Positions 41,175-49,155 of a DNA stretch of 64,000 nucleotides are shown here, in pieces. The position numbers and the translations under genes are program-made. The notes beneath the pieces are model-generated. The model was not told the DNA's origin. It ran no database searches and worked only from the letters and a program-made list of their open reading frames with translations. The DNA comes from Galbitalea sp036271875. GTDB taxonomy: Bacteria > Actinomycetota > Actinomycetes > Actinomycetales > Microbacteriaceae. Each line of letters opens with the position of its first letter. The stretch's first letter is position 1. The DNA lies in contig DATAZU010000010.1 in NCBI GenBank assembly GCA_036271875.1, positions 117,983 through 181,982 of the forward strand, in the 5' to 3' direction.

Positions 41175-42320
41175 ATGTCTGCCGCTGACGCGACCCCCGC
41201 GGCGTCACAGCCGGAAGCGGTTCCGCATCCGGCCCGCGCTCTCGATCTCGATCACATCGACTATTCGCCGTTCGACACGGCGCTGCCCGCCGCGGAGGTT
41301 AAAGCCTTTCGCGACCGGGCCGTGGCTGCTGGGCAGGCCAACGCCGCGCGACAGCAACTGACGACAACACCCAACCGGCCGATGATGATCGGACTACTGG
41401 TCGTTTTCGGCCTGGTGTTCATCGCAACCCTCGTACAGCTGTACATCGCTGTTGTCTCACGCGGCAATGTCACACCGTTCACGATCGGCATACCGATCTT
41501 CTTCGCGTTCCTCACACTGGCGTCCGCCCTGCAGGTCTACAAGGAGTTCGGCGACAAGCACTGGGGCAATAGGGCACGGCTTCCACATTTCGCTGTGGCC
41601 AATGGCCTCGAGTTCCGGGGCCTGTCGGCCGGGCCCGCCTATCCGGGCGTCATCTTTCGTCGTGGCGACAGCCGCACATCCATCGATCGCCTCACCTCGA
41701 CCACCGGCCGGTACTTCGATCTGGGCAACTTCGAGTACTGGACGAGAACGCGAACCAGCCGGTCGGTTGCTCGCTGGGGTTACCTGGCACTTCGGCTCGA
41801 TCGAAAGCTGCCCAACATGCTTCTCATCGCGAAGAAGAACCAGGGTCTCGGTGGAAGCGATCTACCCGGAACATTTCACCCCGACCAGGTGCTGTCGCTC
41901 GAGGGGGACTTCGACAAGTACTTCACGCTGTATTGCCCAAAGCAGTACGAGGCGGATGCTCTCTACGTCTTCACGCCGGACCTCATGGCACTTCTCATCG
42001 ACGAGGCGTACGCGTTCGATGTTGAGATCGTGGACGACTGGATGTTCGTCGTCGTCCGCAAACCGTTTTCACCCTTCGCCGCCACCTACGAACGCCTCTT
42101 CACCATTGTTCGTACGGTCGGAGCAAAGACGCTGTCGCAAACGAAGAACTACCACGACGCCCGGGCTGGAGCTGCGGGAGCAAACACCGTTGCATCGGAG
42201 GGCCGACGCCTGCGAAGAAACATCTCCGCAGTCCGAGTCCTGATCATGGCGGTAGTGCTGGCCATCATGCTCGCCATCCCGATCGGTCTTCTCATCCTGA
42301 GGCAGTTGTACCCGGACTAA
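41175..42320 (+). CDS. DUF3137-like membrane protein
   Basis: 381 residues. Two membrane helices near residues 70-115 (MMIGLLVVFGLVFIATLVQLYIA and a second one), a large cytoplasmic domain (FAVANGLEFRGLSAGPAYPGVIFRRGDSR, LRLDRKLPNMLLIAKKN, DFDKYFTLYCPKQYEADALYVFTPDLMALLIDEAYAFDVEIVDDWMFVV) and a C-terminal helix. The topology and the Phe-Asp-Lys-Tyr stretch resemble DUF3137 proteins, which sit beside LemA in other genomes; LemA is not here. Function unknown. Confidence 0.6.
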   Translation: MSAADATPAASQPEAVPHPARALDLDHIDYSPFDTALPAAEVKAFRDRAVAAGQANAARQQLTTTPNRPMMIGLLVVFGLVFIATLVQLYIAVVSRGNVTPFTIGIPIFFAFLTLASALQVYKEFGDKHWGNRARLPHFAVANGLEFRGLSAGPAYPGVIFRRGDSRTSIDRLTSTTGRYFDLGNFEYWTRTRTSRSVARWGYLALRLDRKLPNMLLIAKKNQGLGGSDLPGTFHPDQVLSLEGDFDKYFTLYCPKQYEADALYVFTPDLMALLIDEAYAFDVEIVDDWMFVVVRKPFSPFAATYERLFTIVRTVGAKTLSQTKNYHDARAGAAGANTVASEGRRLRRNISAVRVLIMAVVLAIMLAIPIGLLILRQLYPD

Positions 42321-42323
42321 AAG

Positions 42324-42341
42324 CCCGGGCGAGCACCCGGG
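42324..42341. terminator. CCCGGG hairpin before tRNA-Leu
   Basis: CCCGGG (42324-42329), loop CGAGCA, CCCGGG (42336-42341). It follows the DUF3137-like gene by 3 bases and precedes the tRNA promoter region. A TACAAT -10 box at 42349-42354 for the tRNA lies just after it. Confidence 0.5.
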
Positions 42342-42363
42342 TCGCCGTTACAATGGGCACGCC

Positions 42364-42445
42364 GCGGGAGTGGTGAAATTGGTATACACGCAGGATTTAG
42401 GTTCCTGTGCTTTCGAGCGTGAGGGTTCAAGTCCCTTCTCCCGCA
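42364..42445 (+). tRNA. tRNA-Leu (anticodon UAG)
   Basis: An 82-base class II tRNA. Acceptor GCGGGAG pairs with CTCCCGC, with discriminator A73 at 42445 and no encoded CCA. The anticodon arm CAGGA-TTTAGGT-TCCTG puts TAG at positions 34-36. The extra arm (TGCTTTCGAGCG) and T-arm GGTTCAAGTCC are normal. A TACAAT box lies 9 bases upstream. Confidence 0.95.
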
Positions 42446-42459
42446 CTCGTCACCTGACC

Positions 42460-42960
42460 TCACTCTGTCGCCCGGCGCCTAGAGAGCCACCGAGTCAGGG
42501 CGGCTCCGACCCCGATCAGCAGCCCCGCCGCCAAGCCCATTCCACAAAGAAACAACCCGCTTAGCCCCGGACCTGAGCCAGGAACGAAAGGGCCATTGAG
42601 TCCCGCGAGTGAGTCTGGTACCTGCGAAAGAAAGCCTGCCACGCCGTAGCCGAGCGAGAGGCCCAGACCGGCCACCGCAGCGATCCCGACGATCCTGACG
42701 ATCCTGTAAACCGTGGCGGGCTGCCGCACGCTCCCCTTGTTTCGCACCAAGCTGATAAACACGAGTACCGTGCCGCACAACGACACCAGGAGGGGGACGA
42801 GCAGGAGCCAGCCGAGGGCCACCAGCGGATCGTTCGAAGGGAAGATCGTGCCGATGGCGAGAACGACCAATCCTCCAGCCAGCAAGATCAGACCGACAAC
42901 TAACTGACGACGGCGACCCACATCGAGACCCACTTTCGTTGGCAACAGTCTTGGAAACAC
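42460..42960 (-). CDS. Four-helix membrane protein, unknown
   Basis: 166 residues with four hydrophobic segments (QLVVGLILLAGGLVVLAIGTIF; LGWLLLVPLLVSLCGTVLVFISLV; IVGIAAVAGLGLSLGYGVAGFL; LFLCGMGLAAGLLIGVGAALT) and a basic C-terminal end. No family is recognised. The N-terminal start is uncertain: ATG at 42960 or GTG nearer QLVVG. It stands alone, ending 14 bases from the tRNA gene on the opposite strand. Confidence 0.6.
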   Translation of the reverse strand: MFPRLLPTKVGLDVGRRRQLVVGLILLAGGLVVLAIGTIFPSNDPLVALGWLLLVPLLVSLCGTVLVFISLVRNKGSVRQPATVYRIVRIVGIAAVAGLGLSLGYGVAGFLSQVPDSLAGLNGPFVPGSGPGLSGLFLCGMGLAAGLLIGVGAALTRWLSRRRATE

Positions 42961-43095
42961 TCAGAGAATAAGAATGACTTCTGAACGCGACTCGCGCGTC
43001 CTCCTGAAGACGGACATCGAAGGGCGACGTTCTCTGAGACGATTTCGGTGATCCTGACATTTGTTTGGTGAGCCACTTCGAGAAGGAGTAAGGAC

Positions 43096-43681
43096 GTGAG
43101 CCAGAGTTGCTTCGACAGAGCCTGGTGGACGAGCCCGAACAGCCTTCCGACGCTTCGCTGCTTGACGCCAGCGCGGAGGGAGATCGCGCCGCATTCTCGA
43201 CCCTCTTCGACCCGGTTGGACAAGCTACCAAGCCGTCGTCGGCACCCTGCCACGAAACGTCGCCGACGTGCACGACTACCTGTACGCGAAGCCCGTCTCC
43301 GCCGACAGCTCGTGGAACGCAGACCAGCAAGCCTGGCAGTGAGCGCTCGACCTCCTCGCCTTCGAATACGTACCTGCTGACCTTCACGGCGATCTTCATC
43401 CGGCAATGGCCGAAATCCCGGGGGTCGAGGTGTCGGACAACCAAGCGACGATCGAGGGACATACGGGTGTCGGTATCGCGTTGGCGAGCGCTCACGGCTC
43501 CGGTCAAGAAGTCATCATTGATCCGAAGACAGGCCAGTACCTCGGGTTCAAACAAGACGGCGATGTGCGAGCCGTCGACCTATCAGTGGTGGACAGCGCT
43601 CCCAACCAGCGTGGAACGCCACGATCGGAGAAAGAAACCCGCAGCCCTCGACAGGTGCCTGCGCCCGGCCAACGGGCCTAA
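43096..43681 (+). pseudogene. Collapsed ECF sigma factor / CU044_5270-type gene pair
   Basis: A good ribosome binding site (GAAGGAG) precedes GTG at 43096, but the frame soon fails. A second frame encodes DASLLDASAEGDRAAFSTLFDP, the N-terminal end of an ECF sigma factor region 2. A third then gives VVGTLPRNVADVHDYLYAKP. After a stop, the piece ALDLLAFEYVPADLHGDLHPAMAEIPGVEVSDNQATIEGHTGVGIA and EVIIDPKTGQYLGF matches the C-terminal half of CU044_5270-family proteins, which are encoded beside such sigma factors. The locus therefore looks like a sigma/partner pair joined by a large deletion and then frameshifted. It is not expected to make a working protein. Confidence 0.7.
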
Positions 43682-43707
43682 AATCTGAAGTCCAGGGAGG
43701 TTTCGCC

Positions 43708-44304
43708 GTGTCGGTTCTGCGTAAAGGCGTTGTTGCTGCCGCAGCGCTCGTGCTCGCCTCCGCGCTAGTTGGATGCAGCAGCCCGTCACTCGCCTCGGTC
43801 GGGCAACAGGCGATTGCCACCGAGGCGGGCGCCCCTCCGCGTCCCGTCAACGCGCTGGTGAAGAAGCCGGCCCACGTCCCAAATCCGGCCTGCACATCAA
43901 CCCCGTTCGGCGTCAATCACATCTACGTGAGCCTCTCGAAGCAGTACCTCTGGGCGTGTTCCGGGGCAGAGCTGGTTGTTGGAACGAGTGTCACCACGGG
44001 CGCCTCCGCGCTGAAGAACGTGCGTGACGCTACCCCGACGGGAACCTGGCGCATCTACGCGAAGCTGCGCAACACGGTGCTTGCCGGTCGCGACGCGAAC
44101 GGATCGTGGTACGACCACGTGAAGTACTGGATGCCATTCTGGGAGGGATACGGGTTTCACGACGCATCCTGGCAGACGTTCCCCTACGGCAGTTCGCTTT
44201 ACAAAACCAAGGGTTCGCACGGCTGCGTGCACGTTCCGCTCGCCGCGCTGACCACCATTTACAACTGGGCCGCGGTAGGAACTCTCGTCACGATCCGGAG
44301 CTGA
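43708..44304 (+). CDS. L,D-transpeptidase lipoprotein (YkuD family)
   Basis: 198 residues. Signal RKGVVAAAALVLASALVGC with lipid-attached Cys at 23, a low-complexity linker, then a YkuD domain from about residue 70 (IYVSLSKQYLWACSGAELVVGTSVTTGA) to the catalytic motif GSHGCVHVP with Cys about 177. GTG at 43708 has GGGAGG 9 bases upstream. Such enzymes make 3-3 cross-links in peptidoglycan or attach proteins to it. The domain is compact and probably acts close to the membrane. Confidence 0.9.
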   Translation: MSVLRKGVVAAAALVLASALVGCSSPSLASVGQQAIATEAGAPPRPVNALVKKPAHVPNPACTSTPFGVNHIYVSLSKQYLWACSGAELVVGTSVTTGASALKNVRDATPTGTWRIYAKLRNTVLAGRDANGSWYDHVKYWMPFWEGYGFHDASWQTFPYGSSLYKTKGSHGCVHVPLAALTTIYNWAAVGTLVTIRS

Positions 44305-44395
44305 ACCGCCCTCCGCTACAAGCCTTGGGCGGCCGAACTAGACGGTACTCTTGGGTACTTGCGGTTTCCTCGCATCAAGACTTTTGGAGAACCAC

Positions 44396-45082
44396 GTGGT
44401 CGCCACTGCGCTCATCCCCTGGCTGAGTCCATACAACCTGTTGCACGACTTTGGCAGCTTCGCTGTGCTCGGGGTTTGCATCGTAATTTTCGTTGAGATT
44501 GCGTTTCTGGTCGGATTCCTGTTGCCCGGCGACACACTGCTTCTCATCACCGGCCTACTGAGCTTTCCGACGCCGCCGGACATCCACGGCCACGATACGC
44601 AACTCATCCACCTGCCGATCGTGATTGTCGCTCTGGCGATCGGACTGTCCGCGTTCCTCGGCGGCGAGGTTGGGCACTACATCGGCCGCAAGGCCGGGCC
44701 GCGCATCTTCGAGCGCAAGGAGACGGGACTGTTCAGTCGCGAGAACGTCGAGCGCACGAACAAGTTCTTCGTTCGGTTCGGCGGCTTCGCGATCATCGTC
44801 GCGTGCTTCGTGCCGGTCATCCGCACGTTCGCGCCGGTTGCTGCCGGCGTCGGCCACATGCGCTACCGGCGCTATGCGCTGTTCAACCTGATCGGCGCGT
44901 TCCTCTGGGCCATCGTCATCACGGTCGGCGGATACCTACTCGGCTACATCCCGCCGGTCGCGAACTTCGTTACCAAGTACATCGACCTGATCCTGATTGC
45001 GGCGATTCTGGTCGCCGTCATTCCGACTGGCTACCACTACATCCAGGCATCCCGTCGGGCCAAGAGGTCGACCGCGAGCTAA
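44396..45082 (+). CDS. DedA-family membrane protein
   Basis: 228 residues. The DedA core is clear: VGFLLPGDTLLLITGLLSF, GHYIGRKAGPRIFERKETGLFSRENVERTNKFFVRFGGFAIIVACFVPVIRTFAPVAAGVGHMRYRRYALFNLIGAFLW. GTG at 44396 is chosen because GGAG lies 6 bases upstream. DedA proteins are lipid-carrier flippases or scramblases (undecaprenyl phosphate or phospholipid). Followed by a strong hairpin shared with the convergent gene. Confidence 0.92.
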   Translation: MVATALIPWLSPYNLLHDFGSFAVLGVCIVIFVEIAFLVGFLLPGDTLLLITGLLSFPTPPDIHGHDTQLIHLPIVIVALAIGLSAFLGGEVGHYIGRKAGPRIFERKETGLFSRENVERTNKFFVRFGGFAIIVACFVPVIRTFAPVAAGVGHMRYRRYALFNLIGAFLWAIVITVGGYLLGYIPPVANFVTKYIDLILIAAILVAVIPTGYHYIQASRRAKRSTAS

Positions 45083-45156
45083 AACTCCGTGAGAGGTCCC
45101 AATCGACCCTTAAAGGTGTGGTTTTAACGGTCGATTGGGACCTCTCACGGACTTTT
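45081..45156. terminator. Long hairpin between convergent genes
   Basis: A 22-base arm at 45087-45108 (CCGTGAGAGGTCCCAATCGA at its start) is perfectly complementary to 45129-45150 over a 20-base loop. Outside it AAAACT faces AGTTTT with one mismatch, giving a T-run on both strands. It lies between dedA and the HEAT-repeat gene, which converge, so a bidirectional terminator is likely. Confidence 0.75.
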
Positions 45157-45700
45157 AGTCGATCGGGCGAGCTAGGCGCACAGCGAGCAGTTTGAGCGCC
45201 GCCCCCGCCTGTCGACGGACGTCGATGTCGGGATCCTTCAGCAGCGCCTTGACCGCGAGTGCCTGCTCAAAATCGCCGACGAAGCCGAGCGCTCGTGCCG
45301 CGTTTGCGCGTACTCGCGCCGTTTCATCCGCGAGCAACGCCACGAGTTCCGCTCCGAACGCGAGCTCACGCGCGGCAACCACCCGACAGCACATTTCGCG
45401 AACGCGCCAGGCCCGATTCGACAGGCCAGCGCGCAGCGTGGATGCGACGGAGTCGTCCCACGCATAGAGCAGGGTCCGAGCGCCCCACACTTCCGGCCAG
45501 TACAGCGGCGGCGCACCATCCAGGATCCCCTGCGCATGACGACCGCCGACCCAGAGCAGGAATTCCTCGCCCTCGTTGTGCCCGGCAAGCAGGGCTGCGG
45601 CTCGATCAGCGACCTCTGCCTCACCGAAGCGCGTCACCGCGATCGCGATGCGGTCGCCGGGAGAGGCGTCGAGCGGAACGTCGGACGCGTCGGTAGGCAC
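45155..45700 (-). CDS. HEAT-repeat protein
   Basis: 181 residues, helical. The C-terminal 100 residues form HEAT-like repeats: WRVREMCCRVVAARELAFGAELVALLADETARVRANAARALGFVGDFEQALAVKALLKDPDIDVRRQAGAALKLLAV. The N-terminal part (FLLWVGGRHAQGILDGAPPLYWPEVWGARTLLYAWDDSV) is a separate small domain. HEAT repeats bind proteins; the partner is unknown. Lies 9 bases downstream of the Nramp gene on the same strand and may be co-transcribed with it. Confidence 0.75.
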   Translation of the reverse strand: MPTDASDVPLDASPGDRIAIAVTRFGEAEVADRAAALLAGHNEGEEFLLWVGGRHAQGILDGAPPLYWPEVWGARTLLYAWDDSVASTLRAGLSNRAWRVREMCCRVVAARELAFGAELVALLADETARVRANAARALGFVGDFEQALAVKALLKDPDIDVRRQAGAALKLLAVRLARPID

Positions 45701-45709
45701 GCCCCAACA

Positions 45710-46972
45710 CTATGCGAACGCGAGAGTGATCAACATCGCGTTGAGTGCAACCACCACGAAGACAATGGCGAGCAGAACAAATCGCATGATTGCTCCGTTC
45801 GCGAACCGCCCCATGAGCGAACGATCCCCGGTCAGTGAGATCAGCGGGACAAGGGCGAACGGGATGCCGAAGCTGAGTACTACCTGACTGATGACGAGAG
45901 CGGATGTCGGTTCCGCGCCGAGTCCGAGCACGACCAGGGCGGGAACGAGTGTGATCAGTCGACGCAGCAGGAGCGGGATGCGCCGACGGATCAGACCGGA
46001 CATGATCGTCGCGCCCGCGTAGCTGCCAACCGAGGTTGACGCCAGTCCGGATGCGAGAAGGCCGATGGCAAAAACGAGCGCGACCAGCGGACCGAGCTGC
46101 GATCCGATCACCCCGTACGCTGCGAAGATCGTGTCTGCGGCTCCGGTCCCTGAGTCTGCGGCTCCGGTCCCTGAGCCCGTCGAAGGGCCACGCAGATTCA
46201 CGGCGGCAAGCAGCAGGATCCCGATGTTGACCAGACCGGCAATGCCGAGCGCGATACCGACATCCCAGCGCGTCACCCGCAGCAGGCGAGTCAGGACGCG
46301 GCTGTCGGTGGAGATTCCATGGCGGTCTCGAGCCAGCGCCGAATGAACGTAGATCGCGTGCGGCATGACCGTTGCTCCCAGCATGCTCGCCGCGAGCACC
46401 ACCGAGCCGCTCCCCTCGAACCGTGGCACGAGTCCGCCGAGAAACGCGGATCCGCTCGGCGGTTGAAGAAACAGCCCGAGCACGAAGCCGATCGAGATGA
46501 TCGCGAGCAGCCCGATGATTACGAACTCGAACGGTCGCTGCCCGAACCGGCTCTGTGCGCCTAGCAAAAGCATCGAAACGACTCCGACGATCACTCCCCC
46601 GACAACCAGCGGCAGCCCGAACAGTAGATTGAGCGCGATTGCTCCACCGATAACCTCGGCGAGATCGGTTGCCGCAGCGATGAGTTCGGCCTGCACCCAG
46701 AATGCCCAGCGCGACCGGTCGCCGAGCCTCTCGCCCAGCAACTCGGGAAGACTGCGCCCCGTGACCAGCCCCAGCTTCGCGGATTGGTACTGCAGGATCG
46801 CCGCGATCACATTCGCGGCGACCAGCACCCACACGAGCAGGTAGCCGTAGTTGGCACCGCCCGCGATGTTTGCAGCAACATTGCCCGGATCGACATAGGC
46901 GATCGCGGCCACGAAGGCCGGACCGAGCAGACGGATGCTGCGCGGACTAGCCGAGCTGCGTAGCTGCGACAT
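45710..46972 (-). CDS. mntH: Nramp-family divalent metal transporter
   Basis: 420 residues, about eleven membrane segments. The metal site motifs are present: DPGN in YVDPGNVAANIAGG (segment 1) and MPHAIYVHSAL (segment 6, Met-Pro-His). It should import Mn2+ or Fe2+ with protons. A loop at about residues 223-243 (NLRGPSTGSGTGAADSGTGAAD) is encoded by a REP-like element plus a 21-base tandem repeat and is absent from normal family members. The start overlaps the end of rdgB by 26 bases. Confidence 0.92.
   Translation of the reverse strand: MSQLRSSASPRSIRLLGPAFVAAIAYVDPGNVAANIAGGANYGYLLVWVLVAANVIAAILQYQSAKLGLVTGRSLPELLGERLGDRSRWAFWVQAELIAAATDLAEVIGGAIALNLLFGLPLVVGGVIVGVVSMLLLGAQSRFGQRPFEFVIIGLLAIISIGFVLGLFLQPPSGSAFLGGLVPRFEGSGSVVLAASMLGATVMPHAIYVHSALARDRHGISTDSRVLTRLLRVTRWDVGIALGIAGLVNIGILLLAAVNLRGPSTGSGTGAADSGTGAADTIFAAYGVIGSQLGPLVALVFAIGLLASGLASTSVGSYAGATIMSGLIRRRIPLLLRRLITLVPALVVLGLGAEPTSALVISQVVLSFGIPFALVPLISLTGDRSLMGRFANGAIMRFVLLAIVFVVVALNAMLITLAFA
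46136..46189 (-). repeat. REP-like element and 21-base tandem repeat inside Nramp gene
   Basis: TCTGCGGCTCCGGTCCCTGA plus G occurs twice in tandem and runs into GGTCCCTGAGCCCGTCGAAG plus GGCC (46166-46189), the dispersed motif in minus orientation. The whole insert keeps the frame and encodes RGPSTGSGTGAADSGTGAAD. Confidence 0.8.
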
Positions 46973-47537
46973 AGTCCAACAGCTTTGCGAAAGCCACGGC
47001 GCGGTGGGAAATCATGTTCTTCTCGTCGACTGAGAGTTCGGCCGAACTGACCGTCAGACCGTCGGGCCGGAAGATCGGGTCATAGCCGAATCCGTGATCC
47101 CCATGGGGTTCGCGCAGCACGGTTCCCGGCCACACGCCGAGTTCAACGTGCTCAACCCCGTCGGCCACGAACGCGGCGGCGCAGGTGAAGTAGGCCCGGC
47201 GATCGTCGACGCCCGTCATGCGCTCGAGGACGAGTCTCAGGTTGTCTCCGTCATCGCGCGTGCCCGCGTACCTGGCCGAGAAGATTCCGGGAGCGCCGCC
47301 GAGCGCGTCCACCGATATCCCGGAGTCGTCGGCAATGGACGCAATCCCGGAGTACTCGAATGCCGCGCGCGCCTTGATAAGTGCGTTCGCCTCGAAGGTA
47401 TCGCCGTCCTCGACCGGCTCCGGGCCGTCGTACGCGAGCAGCTCGATGCCGTCCAGGCGCGGGCCGAGGATGCGACGGAGTTCCTCGACCTTGTGCGCGT
47501 TGTGGGTCGCGAGAAGGAGCCGACGAACGGGACTCAC
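46947..47537 (-). CDS. rdgB: Non-canonical purine NTP pyrophosphatase (RdgB/HAM1)
   Basis: 196 residues with the family motifs LATHNAHKVEELRRIL, TFEANALIKARAAFEYSG, ADDSGISVDALGGAPGIFSARYAG, HGDHGFGYDPIF and SHRAVAF. It hydrolyses ITP, dITP and XTP to monophosphates and keeps them out of DNA and RNA. GTG start at 47537 overlaps the rph stop by GTGA; murI-rph-rdgB is a standard actinobacterial order. Confidence 0.96.
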   Translation of the reverse strand: MSPVRRLLLATHNAHKVEELRRILGPRLDGIELLAYDGPEPVEDGDTFEANALIKARAAFEYSGIASIADDSGISVDALGGAPGIFSARYAGTRDDGDNLRLVLERMTGVDDRRAYFTCAAAFVADGVEHVELGVWPGTVLREPHGDHGFGYDPIFRPDGLTVSSAELSVDEKNMISHRAVAFAKLLDYVAATQLG

Positions 47538-48256
47538 GCGAGTGCGGTCCGCTGAATCTCTGTGAGCGTCGCCGTGCCACCGATCGCGAGATCGAGCAGG
47601 TTGTTCAACTCGTTGCGATCGAATGGCGCGCCCTCTGCCGTGCCCTGGACCTCGACGAACAGGCCTCGACCGGTGACCACAACGTTCATGTCGGTCTCGG
47701 CGCGAACATCCTCGACGTAGGCCAGATCGAGCATTGGCTCACCATCGATGATGCCGACCGAGACGGCCGCGACGCTGTCGAGGATCGGCTTTGAGTTCTG
47801 GCCGATGAATTTCTTTTCGCGCGCCCACTCGATCGCATCAACCATGGCGACGTATGCACCCGTGATCGCGGCGGTTCGAGTACCGCCATCGGCTTGCAGC
47901 ACGTCGCAATCGAGCACGAGGGTGTTTTCGCCAAGAGCCTTCATGTCAATGACGGCGCGAAGCGAGCGACCAATGAGACGAGAGATCTCGTGGGTGCGGC
48001 CGCCGATCTTGCCTTTCACCGACTCGCGATCCATCCGGTCGTTGGTCGAGCGCGGCAACATCGCGTACTCCGCGGTTACCCAGCCCTTGCCTTTGCCTGC
48101 CAGCCAGCGTGGAACGCCATTCGTGAAGGATGCCGTGCACAGCACGCGCGTGTTGCCGAACGAGATGAGGGCGGACCCCTCTGCCTGCTTGCTCCAGCCG
48201 CGTTCGATGGTGATCTCGCGGAGCTGGTCGGTGGTTCGGCCGTCGGTGCGGGGCAT
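47534..48256 (-). CDS. rph: Ribonuclease PH
   Basis: 240 residues, full length. Family motifs: MPRTDGRTTDQLREITIERGW, GWVTAEYAMLPRSTNDRMDRESVKGKIGGRTHEISRLIGRSLRAVID and DCDVLQADGGTRTAAITGAYVA. It trims tRNA 3' ends by phosphorolysis. AAAGGAA lies 7 bases before the ATG. Ten bases separate it from murI upstream. Confidence 0.97.
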   Translation of the reverse strand: MPRTDGRTTDQLREITIERGWSKQAEGSALISFGNTRVLCTASFTNGVPRWLAGKGKGWVTAEYAMLPRSTNDRMDRESVKGKIGGRTHEISRLIGRSLRAVIDMKALGENTLVLDCDVLQADGGTRTAAITGAYVAMVDAIEWAREKKFIGQNSKPILDSVAAVSVGIIDGEPMLDLAYVEDVRAETDMNVVVTGRGLFVEVQGTAEGAPFDRNELNNLLDLAIGGTATLTEIQRTALA

Positions 48257-48266
48257 GGGGATTCCT

Positions 48267-49097
48267 TTAGTTGATTGCGGGAATGGTACCGGTCTGCACG
48301 AGATCGACCGTGTTGACCTCGGGTCCGAGGAAGCGGCTGGCCAGCCTCAGAAATTCGTGCTTGCTGTCGCCGGTTGCCTCGAAACGATAGCTCGGCGCCT
48401 CGGTGCTCGTTCGCTCGAGACCGTGCTTCACGAGCGTGCGGTACACGTCGTATGCGGTCTCCTCGGCGCTCGAGACGAGGGTGACATCCTCGCCCATCAC
48501 ATACTGGATGGCGCCGCCGAGCAGCGGGTAGTGGGTGCAGCCGAGGACGAGCGTATCGATGTCTGCTGCCTTGAGCGGTGCGAGATACTCCTCGGCCACC
48601 GCGAAGAGTTCCGGTCCGCTCGTGATACCCGACTCGACGAACTCGACGAATCGCGGGCAGGCCTCGGAGAAAATCTCCAGATCGGATGCCGCGATGAACG
48701 CGTCGTCGTAACTCTGCGAGTTGATGGTGCCGACCGTCCCGATGACGCCGACGCGCTTGCTGCGGGTCTGCCGAACGGCGGCACGAACGGCCGGATGAAT
48801 GACCTCGAGAACGGGGATGCCCCGAGCCTCGGTGTAGCGCTCTCGAGCATCCCGAAGCATTGCAGACGACGCGGTGTTGCACGCGATCACCAGTAGCTTT
48901 ACCCCCTGCTCCACGAGGTCATCGAGAACTGCGAGGGCATACTCGCGGACCTCGGCGATCGGCTTCGGTCCGTACGGCGAGTGCGCAGTGTCACCGACGT
49001 AGAGGATGGACTCGTGGGGTAGCTGATCAATGATCGCGCGGGCGACAGTGAGACCGCCGACACCGCTGTCGAAGACTCCGATCGGTGCATCGCTCAC
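48267..49097 (-). CDS. murI: Glutamate racemase
   Basis: 276 residues. GTG at 49097 gives the usual start APIGVFDSGVGGLTVARAI. The two catalytic cysteines are in VIACNTASSA and VLGCTHYPLL. Also present: YVGDTAHSPYGPKP, GTVGTINSQSYDDAF. It makes D-glutamate for peptidoglycan. First gene of the murI-rph-rdgB operon; the adjacent pncB gene is divergent, 58 bases away. A degenerate REP-like sequence (about 49120-49143) lies in that gap. Confidence 0.96.
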   Translation of the reverse strand: MSDAPIGVFDSGVGGLTVARAIIDQLPHESILYVGDTAHSPYGPKPIAEVREYALAVLDDLVEQGVKLLVIACNTASSAMLRDARERYTEARGIPVLEVIHPAVRAAVRQTRSKRVGVIGTVGTINSQSYDDAFIAASDLEIFSEACPRFVEFVESGITSGPELFAVAEEYLAPLKAADIDTLVLGCTHYPLLGGAIQYVMGEDVTLVSSAEETAYDVYRTLVKHGLERTSTEAPSYRFEATGDSKHEFLRLASRFLGPEVNTVDLVQTGTIPAIN

Positions 49098-49155
49098 GGA
49101 ACCCCACTTTACCGGCAGCCCCCTTCGAGATCCTCGGGGACCGTAATCTTGACCC

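Noticed and set aside
43107..43688. A single intact 193-codon gene
   Set aside because: Only the first 35 residues resemble a sigma factor; the remainder of that frame is out of phase with the CU044_5270-like sequence, so a pseudogene is the better call.
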